Positions 1 through 8,275 of a stretch of DNA of 64,000 nucleotides are shown here, piece after piece. Numbering within the stretch: the first letter of the stretch is position 1; the number at the start of each line of letters is the position of its first letter. The position numbers and the translations under genes were made by a program. The notes under the pieces were generated by a model. It was not told where the DNA came from, ran no database searches, and saw nothing but the letters and a program-made list of their open reading frames with translations. This DNA comes from Enterobacter sp. 10-1 (GTDB lineage Bacteria > Pseudomonadota > Gammaproteobacteria > Enterobacterales > Enterobacteriaceae): the NCBI GenBank assembly GCA_002270295.1, contig NISF01000001.1, forward strand, positions 1-64,000, in the 5' to 3' direction.

Positions 1-2
1 AC

Positions 3-317
3 CGGCTGAATGACTTCATGCAGGCGCACGGGACAGAGCTCGCCGCCACGCTTGCCCCGGAGCTGATGGGACTCAGCCAGCAGCCCGCACTCCTGACCGG
101 CCATGCGCTCGACCGTTCGGCGCATTACCTGCGCGAAGCGCTGTCCGTGTGGCTGAGTACCGGTGAAGAAATTAATTATTCGGCAGAAGACAGCGATATT
201 TTAACGGCCATCGGATTCAGGCCTGACGCGGCTTCGCGGGTCGATAATCAGGAAAAATACACCCCCGCACAGAGCCTGATTTATGCCCGCCGGCGCACGG
301 AACTGGCCAGCAGGTAG
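3..317 (+). CDS. 3' part of an unrecognised island gene
   Basis: The reading frame is open from the first bases of the window to a TAG stop at 315-317, so this is the C-terminal part of a longer gene; the ATG at 18 may be internal. At least 99 residues are visible. The segment is mostly helical-looking, hydrophilic and GC-rich, unlike the AT-rich gene at 936. I do not recognise the family. It ends with a basic run (YARRRTELASR). From its position in a P4-like island it may be a satellite-phage gene, but no function can be assigned. Confidence 0.5.
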   Translation, partial: RLNDFMQAHGTELAATLAPELMGLSQQPALLTGHALDRSAHYLREALSVWLSTGEEINYSAEDSDILTAIGFRPDAASRVDNQEKYTPAQSLIYARRRTELASR

Positions 318-468
318 CTCCGCAAAAAATCCCCGAAAATACCGCTATTTTTCCCGAATTAAGCCATGCATCCACAGGGTGCATGGTTTTGCATGCGTTT
401 CCTCGCCCCGTCACTCCCTTCGCAGCCCTGTCCCGGCGCGGCCTGAGCCCTCCGATGCACCTGCATGA
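283..468 (+). CDS. Possible small Ash-like phage protein
   Basis: This 61-codon frame overlaps the end of the preceding gene by 35 bases. It contains the segment YRYFSRIKPCIHRVHGFAC followed by a Pro/Ser/Arg-rich tail. This resembles the conserved part of the Ash family seen in P4-like satellites, but that is from memory and was not searched. No good ribosome-binding site precedes the ATG, and the frame opens only at position 280. It may be a decayed 3' remnant or a non-coding stretch that keeps this DNA for its RNA structure. Confidence 0.3.
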   Translation: MPAGARNWPAGSSAKNPRKYRYFSRIKPCIHRVHGFACVSSPRHSLRSPVPARPEPSDAPA

Positions 469-520
469 AAACCGACCCACGAAGCGTGCAGGCGAGGCGG
501 GGAAAGCACTGCGCGCCAGC
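455..520 (+). repeat. Direct repeat, copy A (P4-like leader repeat)
   Basis: The first 40 bases (455-494) match 787-826 with a single mismatch. Similarity continues to about 520 after a 4-base length difference. The unit contains a short inverted repeat (CCTGCA ... TGCAGG), so a transcript would form a hairpin. Confidence 0.75.
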
Positions 521-935
521 GGTAAAGTATTTATTTAATGATATTTAATTTCGCTGCCTGAGCGCGTCGCTGCGCTGCGCGTGTTTGCGGGAGTGTCAGT
601 GGATGGTGCGGTGCTGTTCGAGAGCGTGGTGAACCTCTGAGGCGATCAGGCGAGAATCAAGAAAAGGTCGACCGGTGGATGAGGAAAATCAGTTATTTCG
701 GCGTTGAAACTGTTGCCTCTTAAAGCACTCACCTCATGTCCATGCATTCATCTGATGCATTCAGGCCCGTTGCAGTTTGAGCCTGAATGCACCTGCATGA
801 AAACAGACCCACGAAGCGTGCAGGCGGGGAGAACATTGCGCGCAAAAATAAAAGCGTTATATTGTTTATTATCAGGCAGTCACTACAGAAGATTGTTACA
901 TTACAGCATACGCACTGTGAGAAAAGGATGCATTC
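469..935. other. Non-coding stretch with repeats upstream of the ATPase-nuclease gene
   Basis: No convincing gene is seen. The stretch holds most of repeat copy A, all of copy B, and AT-rich runs at about 525-550 and 846-880 that could carry promoters. The region resembles the immunity/leader area of P4-like satellites, where structured RNAs and repeats are found (inference). A purine-rich ribosome-binding site (AAGGA) lies just before the ATG at 936. Confidence 0.5.
787..845 (+). repeat. Direct repeat, copy B (P4-like leader repeat)
   Basis: Second copy of the repeat at 455-520, beginning with ATGCACCTGCATGAAAAC and retaining the internal hairpin arms. It lies about 90 bases upstream of the ATPase-nuclease start, so it sits in the likely leader or promoter of that gene. 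Confidence 0.75.
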
Positions 936-2921
936 ATGCGCATTATAAGTGGCGAAACAAACATCAATGATGTTGGTATTAAGAAGAGATTTAAAAACTA
1001 CGAACCGTTTCAGTCCATTGTAGAATTAGCATGGAATGGCTTTGATGCAAAGGCTCGCAATGTAGGCATTGAACTTCGTAGAAATGATTTAGGGGGATTA
1101 TCCTCACTATACATTCTTGATGATGGGGATGGCATCGATATTAAAGACTTCGACTCCAACTTTAATAGATTTGATGACTCACTAAAAAAAGACAATATCG
1201 AACTACACGGTTCCCAGGGTAGAGGACGCCTTTCATTTCATAAGCTAAGTCATCAAGCAGTCTGGTTTACAAAAAATGATAATATTAACGCCAGAATCGA
1301 AATTGATGATAATGATATAAAAAAATATCAGGCATTTATCGATATATCTAACCCTGAGCAACACCCTACTTTAACTAAGCTAAAAAGCGGAACATGTGTT
1401 GTATTTAATCATTTCCATAATGATTTACCAACTGACAATGAAATAGTTAGACGATTACAGAGTGAGTTTTGTTGCCACTTAGCCTTAAATGGACAACTTA
1501 CTTTATCGTTCAATGGCGAGATCATTACCGCCCCTGAGCATGATTCTTACACATTTGAGCAATACTTTGACGACTCCTTATTTTCAATAAAAGCATTAAG
1601 ATGGAATGAAAAACCATCGAAAGAGCGTTCAAATGTTTACCTTGTAAATACACATGGAAAGAAAGTATTTGAAGTTCCTAGCAAATTCAATCAAAAGAAA
1701 GACTTTTATCTGTCTGTTTTCGTAAGTTCAGAATGGGCGAATAACTTCAGTAGCAGTGGTGATGATATCTTCTCTGAAGCTAAATACAATCCTGACTCTC
1801 CAACATGGAAAAATCTCATAAAATTTGTCTGGAGCTTGGCAAAAGATATCTATGATGATTTTCTCAAAAAGAGAATAGAGGCAATTCTTGAGCGTTATCA
1901 GCAAGAAGGCGCATTCCCATCCTATAGTGAGTACTCTGACCCTCAATATGCAGAATGGCGTTTAAATAATATTAAGGCAATTGTAAGGGATATATATATT
2001 GCTGATCCGACATTACTTGAATCTTTAAGCTCAAAACAAAGGAAAGTTTTCGTGAGGTTATTAGATAAGCTATCTTCTTCAAATAATAATGAAGAATTAT
2101 TTAATATTCTTGAAAGTGTACTGGATTTGAGCAAGGAAGGGATTGAAAAATTTTCTAAACAGTTAAGGCTTACAAAGCTTGATAATATAATTAGCGCAAT
2201 AGAAGAATTGCAAAAAAGAAGACTTGTAGTCGACAAACTACGTTACTTAATGGATAACCATTATAAAGAAATAAGAGAGACTCCTGACCTACAAAAGATC
2301 ATTGAGCATAATACTTGGCTTTTTGGTGAGCGTTATGAAACTATTGGTGCTGAAGAAGACACTTTTACAAAAATAGCCAGCGAATTAAGAAATAGCGTAA
2401 AACATATTGATGATATAGACGAAAGCGACATTGGATCAGGGAATGAATTAGAGGGGGCAAAAAGGCAAACTGATTTATTCCTCGCTAGAAAATATCCTTG
2501 TCTGGACTCAAATGGGAATCCATATTTTAAATGTATAATAATTGAAATTAAACGCCCGAGTATATCTCTCAATATAAAGCATTTGAGACAACTTGACGAT
2601 TATGCCGCAATTATCCAAAGACATCCAGGTTTTGGGAGTCAGAACTTACATTTTGAGCTTATACTAATCGGGCGGAAAATATCCAAAGACAGTTTTGAAA
2701 TAGAGAGTAGGATGAACTCCCATTTACAGAAAGGTGATATGGGCTTAGTTGGTGATGATCCTAGAATGAAGCGTTATGTAAAAAATTGGTATACTATATT
2801 TGATAGCTTTGACCTAACGAATAGGTTTATGCTCGATAAATTGAAGCTCGAACGAGATACTATTGAAGTAAGTGAAAGTATGCCTAACGATTTAGTATCA
2901 ATACTTCAAGGTAAAGGTTGA
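936..2921 (+). CDS. GHKL ATPase fused to a Shedu-like PD-(D/E)XK nuclease; putative defence protein
   Basis: The 661-residue protein begins with a GHKL ATPase fold. E30, N34 and D37 form the N-box (SIVELAWNGFDA), DDGDGI at 62-67 is the ADP-binding loop, and GSQGRGRLS at 92-100 is the glycine-rich lid. This is the set shared by MutL, MORC, Hsp90 and gyrase B. A helical middle (about 300-450) leads to HNTWLFG near 458-464, then D513 and E537-x-K539 (IIIEIKRP), a PD-(D/E)XK signature like that of DUF4263/Shedu (SduA) nucleases. The start has an AAGGA site five bases upstream. The gene is strongly AT-rich, stands alone, and sits beside an integrase, which suggests recent transfer. Inferred role: ATP-gated nuclease acting against phage or plasmid DNA. 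The Shedu link rests on motif recognition only; a restriction-type enzyme of another PD-(D/E)XK family is the alternative. Confidence 0.8.
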   Translation: MRIISGETNINDVGIKKRFKNYEPFQSIVELAWNGFDAKARNVGIELRRNDLGGLSSLYILDDGDGIDIKDFDSNFNRFDDSLKKDNIELHGSQGRGRLSFHKLSHQAVWFTKNDNINARIEIDDNDIKKYQAFIDISNPEQHPTLTKLKSGTCVVFNHFHNDLPTDNEIVRRLQSEFCCHLALNGQLTLSFNGEIITAPEHDSYTFEQYFDDSLFSIKALRWNEKPSKERSNVYLVNTHGKKVFEVPSKFNQKKDFYLSVFVSSEWANNFSSSGDDIFSEAKYNPDSPTWKNLIKFVWSLAKDIYDDFLKKRIEAILERYQQEGAFPSYSEYSDPQYAEWRLNNIKAIVRDIYIADPTLLESLSSKQRKVFVRLLDKLSSSNNNEELFNILESVLDLSKEGIEKFSKQLRLTKLDNIISAIEELQKRRLVVDKLRYLMDNHYKEIRETPDLQKIIEHNTWLFGERYETIGAEEDTFTKIASELRNSVKHIDDIDESDIGSGNELEGAKRQTDLFLARKYPCLDSNGNPYFKCIIIEIKRPSISLNIKHLRQLDDYAAIIQRHPGFGSQNLHFELILIGRKISKDSFEIESRMNSHLQKGDMGLVGDDPRMKRYVKNWYTIFDSFDLTNRFMLDKLKLERDTIEVSESMPNDLVSILQGKG

Positions 2922-2972
2922 ATAATAATGCTGCATGCACAATTAAGTGATGCAGCATTTTCTACAAATAAT

Positions 2973-4148
2973 TTATTCTTTTGTTCCAAAAATAATATTT
3001 GCATACCACTCAATCATTTCTCTTCTACCCTCAATATATTGAGCATGATTATAAGTGCCTCTGATACTATTTTTATCGATATGGGCCAACTGCAACTCAA
3101 TCCATGCAGATGAGTATCCTTTCTCATGCAAAATTGTTGAGAAGGTATGCCTAAAACCATGCCCTGTAACACGACCTGCAAATCCAATCCGCTTTATAAG
3201 TTGGTTAATGCTCGCCTCACTCATCGGTTTATTTGGATCGTTACGGCCCGGAAAAACATAACGATAGTTACCTGTCATCATCTTGAGTTCATTAAGTAAA
3301 TCTAACGCCTGAGTCGACAATGGCACAAGATGTGACCTGCGCATTTTCATCCTTTCAGCAGGAATTTCCCAGATAGCGTTATCTAGATCAAATTCTGACC
3401 ACAATGCAGCACGTAATTCGATGGTTCTCACACCCGTAATCATGAGTAATTTCGTAGCAATCTGGACAAGCCGACTCCCTGTGTAACTGTCTAAGGCACG
3501 TAGAAAATCTGGTAGCTCATCAGCTTTTAGGAACGGGAAATGATTGGATTGATGTACTTCGAGGGCGCTCGAGAGATCTGCAGCAGGATTAAACTCAGCT
3601 CTCCCAGTAGCTATGGCATAACGAAACACTTCTGAACAACGCTGTCGCACTTTGCGCATCTTCTCTAAGGCCCCGCGTTTTTCAATTTTACGCAGCACAT
3701 TAAGCAGTTCTAGCGGTTTTATTTCACCGATAGGTCTTGTCCCTACATACGGGAAAATGTCGTTCTGAAACGCTTCCATGATATCTGACGCATATCCTGC
3801 CGACCATTTGGCGGACTTCATCTGATGCCACTCTGTAGCTATCTTTTCAAACGCACTTTCGGATTCCGTTTGCAAAGCGATCTTCTGCTCTTTTCGAACT
3901 TCACTCGGGTTCTTTCCTTCCGCGACCAGTTTTCGGGCATCATCCCGACGAGAGCGAGCATCGGCAAGGGTAATCGTCGGATACACACCAAGCGAGATCA
4001 TTTTGGGCTTACCGGCATAGCGATAGCGGAACCGCCAGCTCTTGCTTCCATTAGGCTCTATAAGCAATGACAAGCCTTGCCCATCTCCAAGTGTATAGGC
4101 TTTAGCTTCAGGCTTAGCGCGGCGAATCTGCATATCGTTTAAAGGCAT
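2973..4148 (-). CDS. int: P4-type tyrosine integrase
   Basis: This 391-residue site-specific recombinase inserts and excises the island at thrW. The N-terminal DUF4102-type domain (about 1-90, with RYAGKPKMISLGVYP) is typical of P4-family integrases. The catalytic residues are visible in the C-terminal domain: R241 (TGVRTIELR), H330 and R333 (GHGFRH), H356 (LAHID) and the nucleophile Y366 (GTYNHA). Length is normal for the family (about 390-420). It is convergent with the ATPase-nuclease gene, 51 bases away, and its start is 163 bases from the tRNA. The start codon lies inside an inverted repeat, which suggests autoregulation. It looks intact. Confidence 0.95.
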   Translation of the reverse strand: MPLNDMQIRRAKPEAKAYTLGDGQGLSLLIEPNGSKSWRFRYRYAGKPKMISLGVYPTITLADARSRRDDARKLVAEGKNPSEVRKEQKIALQTESESAFEKIATEWHQMKSAKWSAGYASDIMEAFQNDIFPYVGTRPIGEIKPLELLNVLRKIEKRGALEKMRKVRQRCSEVFRYAIATGRAEFNPAADLSSALEVHQSNHFPFLKADELPDFLRALDSYTGSRLVQIATKLLMITGVRTIELRAALWSEFDLDNAIWEIPAERMKMRRSHLVPLSTQALDLLNELKMMTGNYRYVFPGRNDPNKPMSEASINQLIKRIGFAGRVTGHGFRHTFSTILHEKGYSSAWIELQLAHIDKNSIRGTYNHAQYIEGRREMIEWYANIIFGTKE

Positions 4149-4200
4149 GTGTATAGGAATCCAAGACCGAACAGGAACATATACACAATCCTATACACAT
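4147..4200. promoter_or_regulatory. Inverted repeat over the integrase start
   Basis: The 12-base arms ATGTGTATAGGA (4147-4158) and TCCTATACACAT (4189-4200) are perfectly complementary. A further partial copy (ATATACAC, 4179-4186) lies between them. The left arm overlaps the integrase start codon at 4146-4148. Such sites near a P4-type int are usually arm sites for Int/Xis or operators for int autorepression; which of these applies is inference. Confidence 0.5.
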
Positions 4201-4311
4201 TCAGTATCGGATTCTACTGGATGGTTACGGACAATGACGGACTAAAAATCAGTAAAATCTTTATAAATCATAGTGTTTATGGATGAATACGGACGTTTGG
4301 GGAAGTTGAGA

Positions 4312-4330
4312 TGGTGCCGATAATAGGAGT
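4312..4330 (-). other. Probable attachment site core in the tRNA 3' end
   Basis: P4-type elements recombine within the 3' end (T-loop side) of tRNA genes and rebuild it on insertion. The integrase-proximal end of thrW is this 3' end, so the att core should lie here. The matching distal copy is not in the window, so the exact core cannot be read. Confidence 0.5.
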
Positions 4331-4387
4331 CGAACCTACGACCTTCGCATTACGAATGCGCTGCTCTACCAACTGAGCTATATCGGC
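4312..4387 (-). tRNA. thrW: tRNA-Thr (anticodon CGT)
   Basis: Read on the minus strand this 76-base gene starts GCCGATATAGCTCAG and ends TATCGGCACCA. It has an encoded CCA, a complete acceptor pairing (GCCGATA/TATCGGC), the T-loop GTTCGACTC, and the anticodon loop TTCGTAA with CGT. Its position downstream of proA matches E. coli thrW. The 3' end is also the island integration site. Confidence 0.97.
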
Positions 4388-4443
4388 CCTGAAGAGGACG
4401 CGTTCACCAGAGTGAATCACGGGGTAAAAGGTTAAAACTAAGT

Positions 4444-4494
4444 GGGTGATGCGTCAATGGCCTTATGAATCAACCGGCTACTTTTGCATCACCC
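4444..4494. terminator. Inverted repeat between proA and thrW
   Basis: Nine-base arms GGGTGATGC (4444-4452) and GCATCACCC (4486-4494) flank a 33-base loop. It lies just after the proA stop, so it may end or process the proBA transcript before the tRNA. There is no long T run, hence low confidence. Confidence 0.35.
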
Positions 4495-4502
4495 GTCTGG
4501 CT

Positions 4503-5756
4503 TTAAGCACGAATAGTATCGTCGCCGAAACCAATCCACTTATAGGTCGTCAACGCTTCAAGCCCCATCGGGCCGCGCGCGTGCAGCTTCTGGGTGCTGA
4601 CCGCCACCTCCGCGCCGAGACCAAACTGGCCGCCGTCGGTGAAGCGGGTGGAGGCATTCACGTACACCGCAGAAGAGTCCACCTCGTTGATAAAACGATT
4701 CGCGTGGCTCAGGGTGCGGGTGAGGATGGCATCAGAGTGCTGGGTACCGTGCTGGCGGATGTGCGCAATGGCGTCGTCGAGGTCGGCAACGACTTTGACA
4801 TTCAGATCCAGCGACAGAAACTCGTCATCGTACTGCTCGGCCTTCACCGGCTCTACGCTCGCCGGGCCGTTCTGCAACACCGGCAACGACCGGGCGTCAG
4901 CGTGCAGCGTCACGCCGCTTTCCGCCATCTGCTTGCTCAGCGCAGGCAGGAAGCGCCCGGCGATGTTCTCATGCACCAGCAGAGTCTCGACGGTGTTGCA
5001 GGTGCTCGGACGCTGGGTCTTGGCGTTGACGAGGATCTTCAGCGCCGGTTCAATCTCGGCGGACTCATCAACAAAGATATGGCACACGCCAATACCGCCG
5101 GTGATGACCGGGATAGTTGACTGCTCCCGACACAGCTTATGCAGGCCCGCGCCGCCGCGAGGGATCAGCATATCGATATACTTATCCATCTTCAGCATCT
5201 CGCCGACCAGCGCCCGATCGGGACTCTCAATCGCCTGTACCGCAGCGGCCGGCAGCCCGCACTCTTCCAGCGCCTGCTGGATCACCTTCACCGTCGCGGC
5301 GTTGGTGCGCCAGGTTTCTTTCCCGCCGCGCAGGATGGCCGCGTTGCCGGTTTTCAGGCACAGGGAGGCGACGTCTACGGTGACGTTTGGTCGCGCTTCG
5401 TAGATCACGCCGATAACGCCCAGCGGGACGCGACGGCGTTCAATACGCAGGCCGCTGTCGAGCAGCCCCCCGTCAATGACCTGTCCAACCGGATCGGCCA
5501 GGCTGCACACCTGGCGAACGTCGTTGGCTATCCCGTCGAGGCGCGCCGGAGTGAGCGCCAGGCGATCGAGCATGGCTTCGCTCAGGCCGTTGGCGCGAGC
5601 TTCTGCCAGATCCTCGGCGTTAGCCCGCAGAATAGTCTCGGTCCCGGCCTGCAGATAGTCGGCAATCTTCTCCAGCACCTGGTTCTTTTCGCGGCTGGAA
5701 AGCAGCGCGAGTTTGTAAGAGGCCGCTTTGGCAGCTATGCCCATTTGTTCCAGCAT
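4503..5756 (-). CDS. proA: Gamma-glutamyl phosphate reductase
   Basis: Second enzyme of proline synthesis: NADPH-dependent reduction of glutamyl 5-phosphate to glutamate 5-semialdehyde in the cytoplasm. The 417-residue protein has the length of E. coli ProA and an aldehyde-dehydrogenase fold. Visible landmarks are the segment [19 protein letters not shown] near residue 110 and the catalytic cysteine in [12 protein letters not shown]. The start [12 protein letters not shown] matches the family. It follows proB by 10 bases on the same strand, so proBA is one operon, and is followed by thrW as in E. coli. Confidence 0.98.
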   Translation of the reverse strand: MLEQMGIAAKAASYKLALLSSREKNQVLEKIADYLQAGTETILRANAEDLAEARANGLSEAMLDRLALTPARLDGIANDVRQVCSLADPVGQVIDGGLLDSGLRIERRRVPLGVIGVIYEARPNVTVDVASLCLKTGNAAILRGGKETWRTNAATVKVIQQALEECGLPAAAVQAIESPDRALVGEMLKMDKYIDMLIPRGGAGLHKLCREQSTIPVITGGIGVCHIFVDESAEIEPALKILVNAKTQRPSTCNTVETLLVHENIAGRFLPALSKQMAESGVTLHADARSLPVLQNGPASVEPVKAEQYDDEFLSLDLNVKVVADLDDAIAHIRQHGTQHSDAILTRTLSHANRFINEVDSSAVYVNASTRFTDGGQFGLGAEVAVSTQKLHARGPMGLEALTTYKWIGFGDDTIRA

Positions 5757-5766
5757 TTTCAGCTCC

Positions 5767-6870
5767 TTAACGGATTATCATATCGTCACGATGGACGGCG
5801 ACCGGGCCATACTCATAGCCGAGGATCGCATCAATCTGCTGCGAGTGCTGGCCGGCAATCAGGCGCAGCGCATCGCTGTTGTAACGGCTAACGCCGTGAG
5901 CAATATCGCGGCCGTCGCTATTGCGGATGCGGATAACTTCGCCGCGTGAGAAGTTGCCGGTAACGACTTTGATGCCTTTCGGCAGCAGCGAGCTTCCTCG
6001 CTCCAGAATCGCCTGCACCGCACCGGCATCGACGGTGAGTTCTCCCGCCGGCGGGGCGCCGAAAATCCAGCGCTTACGGTTCTCCAGCGGGGATTCCTGC
6101 GCGTGAAAACGCGTACCGACCGGGAGGCCCTGCATCACATCGCCAATCACGCCAGGCCGGCTGCCTGCGGCAATGATGGTGTCGATACCCGCACGGCAGG
6201 CGACGTCGGCGGCCTGCAGCTTGGTGCCCATCCCGCCGGTACCGAGGCCGGAAACGCTGTCGCCGGCAATCGCGCGCAGGGCGTCATCAATACCGTGCAC
6301 GTCCGTAATGAGCTCGGCCTGCGGATTATTACGCGGGTCGGCGGTGAACAGGCCCTGCTGATCGGTCAGCAGCAGCAGCTTATCGGCGCCGGCAAGAATA
6401 GCGGCCAGCGCCGAAAGATTGTCGTTATCGCCGACTTTAATCTCGGCGGTTGCCACGGCGTCATTTTCATTAATGACCGGCACGATGTTGTTATCCAGCA
6501 GGGCGCGCAGGGTATCGCGGGCGTTAAGGAAACGCTCCCGGTCTTCCATATCCGCGCGGGTCAGCAGCATCTGGCCAACATGGATACCGTAAATGGAAAA
6601 CAGCTGTTCCCACAGCTGGATCAGACGACTCTGTCCTACCGCCGCCAGCAGCTGTTTCGACGCAATAGTCGCGGGAAGTTCCGGGTAGCCGAGGTGCTCA
6701 CGACCGGCGGCGATGGCCCCGGAGGTCACAATAACAATGCGGTGGCCCATGGCGTGCAGCTGCGCGCACTGGCGCACTAATTCGACGATATGGGCGCGGT
6801 TCAGGCGGCGGGATCCGCCCGTTAAAACACTGGTGCCCAGTTTTACCACCAGCGTCTGGCTATCACTCAT
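5767..6870 (-). CDS. proB: Glutamate 5-kinase
   Basis: First, committed step of proline synthesis: ATP-dependent phosphorylation of glutamate, feedback-inhibited by proline in the family. 367 residues as in E. coli. An N-terminal amino-acid kinase domain ([12 protein letters not shown] near the start, NENDAVAT in the middle, GTGGMGTKL for substrate binding) is followed from about residue 275 by a C-terminal PUA domain ([14 protein letters not shown]). It is the first gene of proBA and is divergent from phoE across a 288-base spacer. Confidence 0.98.
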   Translation of the reverse strand: MSDSQTLVVKLGTSVLTGGSRRLNRAHIVELVRQCAQLHAMGHRIVIVTSGAIAAGREHLGYPELPATIASKQLLAAVGQSRLIQLWEQLFSIYGIHVGQMLLTRADMEDRERFLNARDTLRALLDNNIVPVINENDAVATAEIKVGDNDNLSALAAILAGADKLLLLTDQQGLFTADPRNNPQAELITDVHGIDDALRAIAGDSVSGLGTGGMGTKLQAADVACRAGIDTIIAAGSRPGVIGDVMQGLPVGTRFHAQESPLENRKRWIFGAPPAGELTVDAGAVQAILERGSSLLPKGIKVVTGNFSRGEVIRIRNSDGRDIAHGVSRYNSDALRLIAGQHSQQIDAILGYEYGPVAVHRDDMIIR

Positions 6871-7054
6871 GATTCTCTGCCGTTCAAAAGGAATATCGAT
6901 ATCGAGGTGATGTTGTAACAGGAGTCAGGCCGCTTGCCAACAACGGCGTTTTTAGCGCGCCGTTTTATTGCGCGGGATCGGGCATTCTGGAGAGGGAAGA
7001 TGACAATTTTATGATGGAAACATTTAAATACCCTTTTTTATAAAAAGTTCCACA

Positions 7055-7072
7055 TTGTCATAAATTTTTAAT
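7055..7072 (+). promoter_or_regulatory. Pho box upstream of phoE
   Basis: TTGTCATAAATTTTTAAT fits the 18-base PhoB site of two 7-base repeats separated by 4 bases; the first half is close to consensus and the second is weak. It lies about 90 bases before the phoE start in an AT-rich segment, with a TTAAAA element at 7082-7087 as a possible -10. PhoB control of phoE is established in E. coli. Confidence 0.65.
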
Positions 7073-7158
7073 ACTGGAGCGTTAAAAAACCTCCTGTTTT
7101 CACGGGGCCTTCGCCCGGAATTGATTAGCGCGTATAAATAAATCACCAGGACTGAATA

Positions 7159-8211
7159 ATGAAAAAGAGCTCACTGGCATTAATGATGATGGGTCTTATT
7201 GCTTCTTCGGCTACCCAGGCAGCCGAAGTTTTCAACAAAAACGGCAATAAGCTGGACGTGTACGGTAAAGTCAGAGCGATGCACTATTTAAGCGATGATG
7301 ACAGCAAGGACGGCGACCAGACCTACGTTCGTTTCGGCATCAAAGGCGAAACCCAGATTAACGATCAGCTGACCGGATACGGTCGCTGGGAATCCGAATT
7401 CTCCGGCAACAAAACCGAAAGCGACTCTTCCCAGAAGACTCGTCTGGCGTTCGCTGGCGTAAAACTGAAGGACTTCGGCTCCTTCGACTACGGCCGTAAC
7501 CTCGGCGCGCTGTACGATGTTGAAGCCTGGACCGATATGTTCCCGGAATTCGGCGGCGATTCTTCCGCTCAGACCGATAACTTCATGACCAAACGCTCCA
7601 GCGGCCTGGCAACCTACCGCAATACCGACTTCTTCGGCGTGGTTGATGGTCTGGATTTGACCCTCCAGTATCAGGGTAAAAACGAAGGCCGCGAAGCCAA
7701 GAAACAGAACGGCGACGGCTTCGGTACATCTTTAAGCTATGACTTCGGCGGCAGCGATTTCGCCATCAGCGCAGCCTACACCAGCTCTGACCGTACTGAC
7801 GCCCAGAACCAGCTGGCTCGCGGCGTGGGTAAAAAAGCGGAAGCCTGGGCTACCGGCCTGAAATATGACGCCAACAATATCTACCTGGCGACCATGTATT
7901 CTGAAACCCGCAAAATGACCCCGATCAGCGGCGGTTTTGCGACTAAAGCGCAGAACTTTGAAGCGGTGGCACAGTACCAGTTCGACTTCGGCCTGCGTCC
8001 GTCCCTGGGCTACGTGCTGTCAAAAGGTAAGGATATCGAAGGCGTGGGTAGCGAAGACCTGGTCAACTATATCGACGTCGGCCTGACCTACTACTTCAAC
8101 AAAAACATGAACGCCTTCGTTGATTATAAAATCAACCAGCTGAAGAGCGATAATAAACTGGGTCTTAGCGACGACGACATCGTTGCCGTGGGCATGACCT
8201 ACCAGTTCTGA
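7159..8211 (+). CDS. phoE: Phosphoporin PhoE (trimeric outer membrane porin)
   Basis: Phosphate-starvation-induced general porin that favours anions. The 350-residue precursor has a 21-residue signal peptide ([21 protein letters not shown]) cleaved before [17 protein letters not shown], the typical start of OmpC/OmpF/PhoE porins. The constriction-loop segment [10 protein letters not shown] and the C-terminal phenylalanine (VGMTYQF) needed for outer membrane insertion are present. A good ribosome site (CAGGA) precedes the ATG. It is divergent from proBA as in E. coli and ends at a strong terminator. Confidence 0.97.
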   Translation: MKKSSLALMMMGLIASSATQAAEVFNKNGNKLDVYGKVRAMHYLSDDDSKDGDQTYVRFGIKGETQINDQLTGYGRWESEFSGNKTESDSSQKTRLAFAGVKLKDFGSFDYGRNLGALYDVEAWTDMFPEFGGDSSAQTDNFMTKRSSGLATYRNTDFFGVVDGLDLTLQYQGKNEGREAKKQNGDGFGTSLSYDFGGSDFAISAAYTSSDRTDAQNQLARGVGKKAEAWATGLKYDANNIYLATMYSETRKMTPISGGFATKAQNFEAVAQYQFDFGLRPSLGYVLSKGKDIEGVGSEDLVNYIDVGLTYYFNKNMNAFVDYKINQLKSDNKLGLSDDDIVAVGMTYQF

Positions 8212-8230
8212 TTATCCTGACGTATACAGT

Positions 8231-8264
8231 AAAAAAGCCGTTGCGGTTTACGCAGCGGCTTTTT
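8231..8264 (+). terminator. Rho-independent terminator after phoE
   Basis: Arms AGCCGTTGCG and CGCAGCGGCT (one G-T wobble) with a 5-base loop, preceded by an A run and followed by T5. It can act in both directions and lies between phoE and the convergent NlpC/P60 gene. Confidence 0.9.
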
Positions 8265-8275
8265 CTTATGGTGAA

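Larger units (their letters stand above)
1..4330. mobile_element. Right end of an integrative element at thrW (left end outside window)
   Basis: A P4-type integrase gene lies immediately beside the 3' end of tRNA-Thr(CGT), pointing away from the tRNA, which is the usual layout of islands that use a tRNA 3' end as attachment site. Everything left of the tRNA (partial gene, repeat DNA, ATPase-nuclease gene, integrase) is therefore probably island cargo. The cargo gene at 936-2921 is clearly AT-rich while the proAB side is GC-rich. thrW is also the insertion site of the CP4-6 prophage in E. coli K-12 (established knowledge). The distal attachment repeat is not in the window, so the element's length is unknown. 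Confidence 0.8.

Noticed and set aside
704..970. 88-codon open frame upstream of the ATPase-nuclease gene
   Set aside because: It runs through repeat copy B and into the start of the next gene, has no ribosome site, and its product is rich in Cys/His/Arg without pattern; more likely non-coding leader.
4312..4387. Possibility that thrW is damaged by the island
   Set aside because: All 76 bases, pairing and CCA are intact, so the insertion preserved the tRNA.
4594..5403. Long open frame antisense to proA
   Set aside because: Mirror of a GC-rich gene read on the other strand; Ser/Arg/Pro-rich, no ribosome site, proA is certain.
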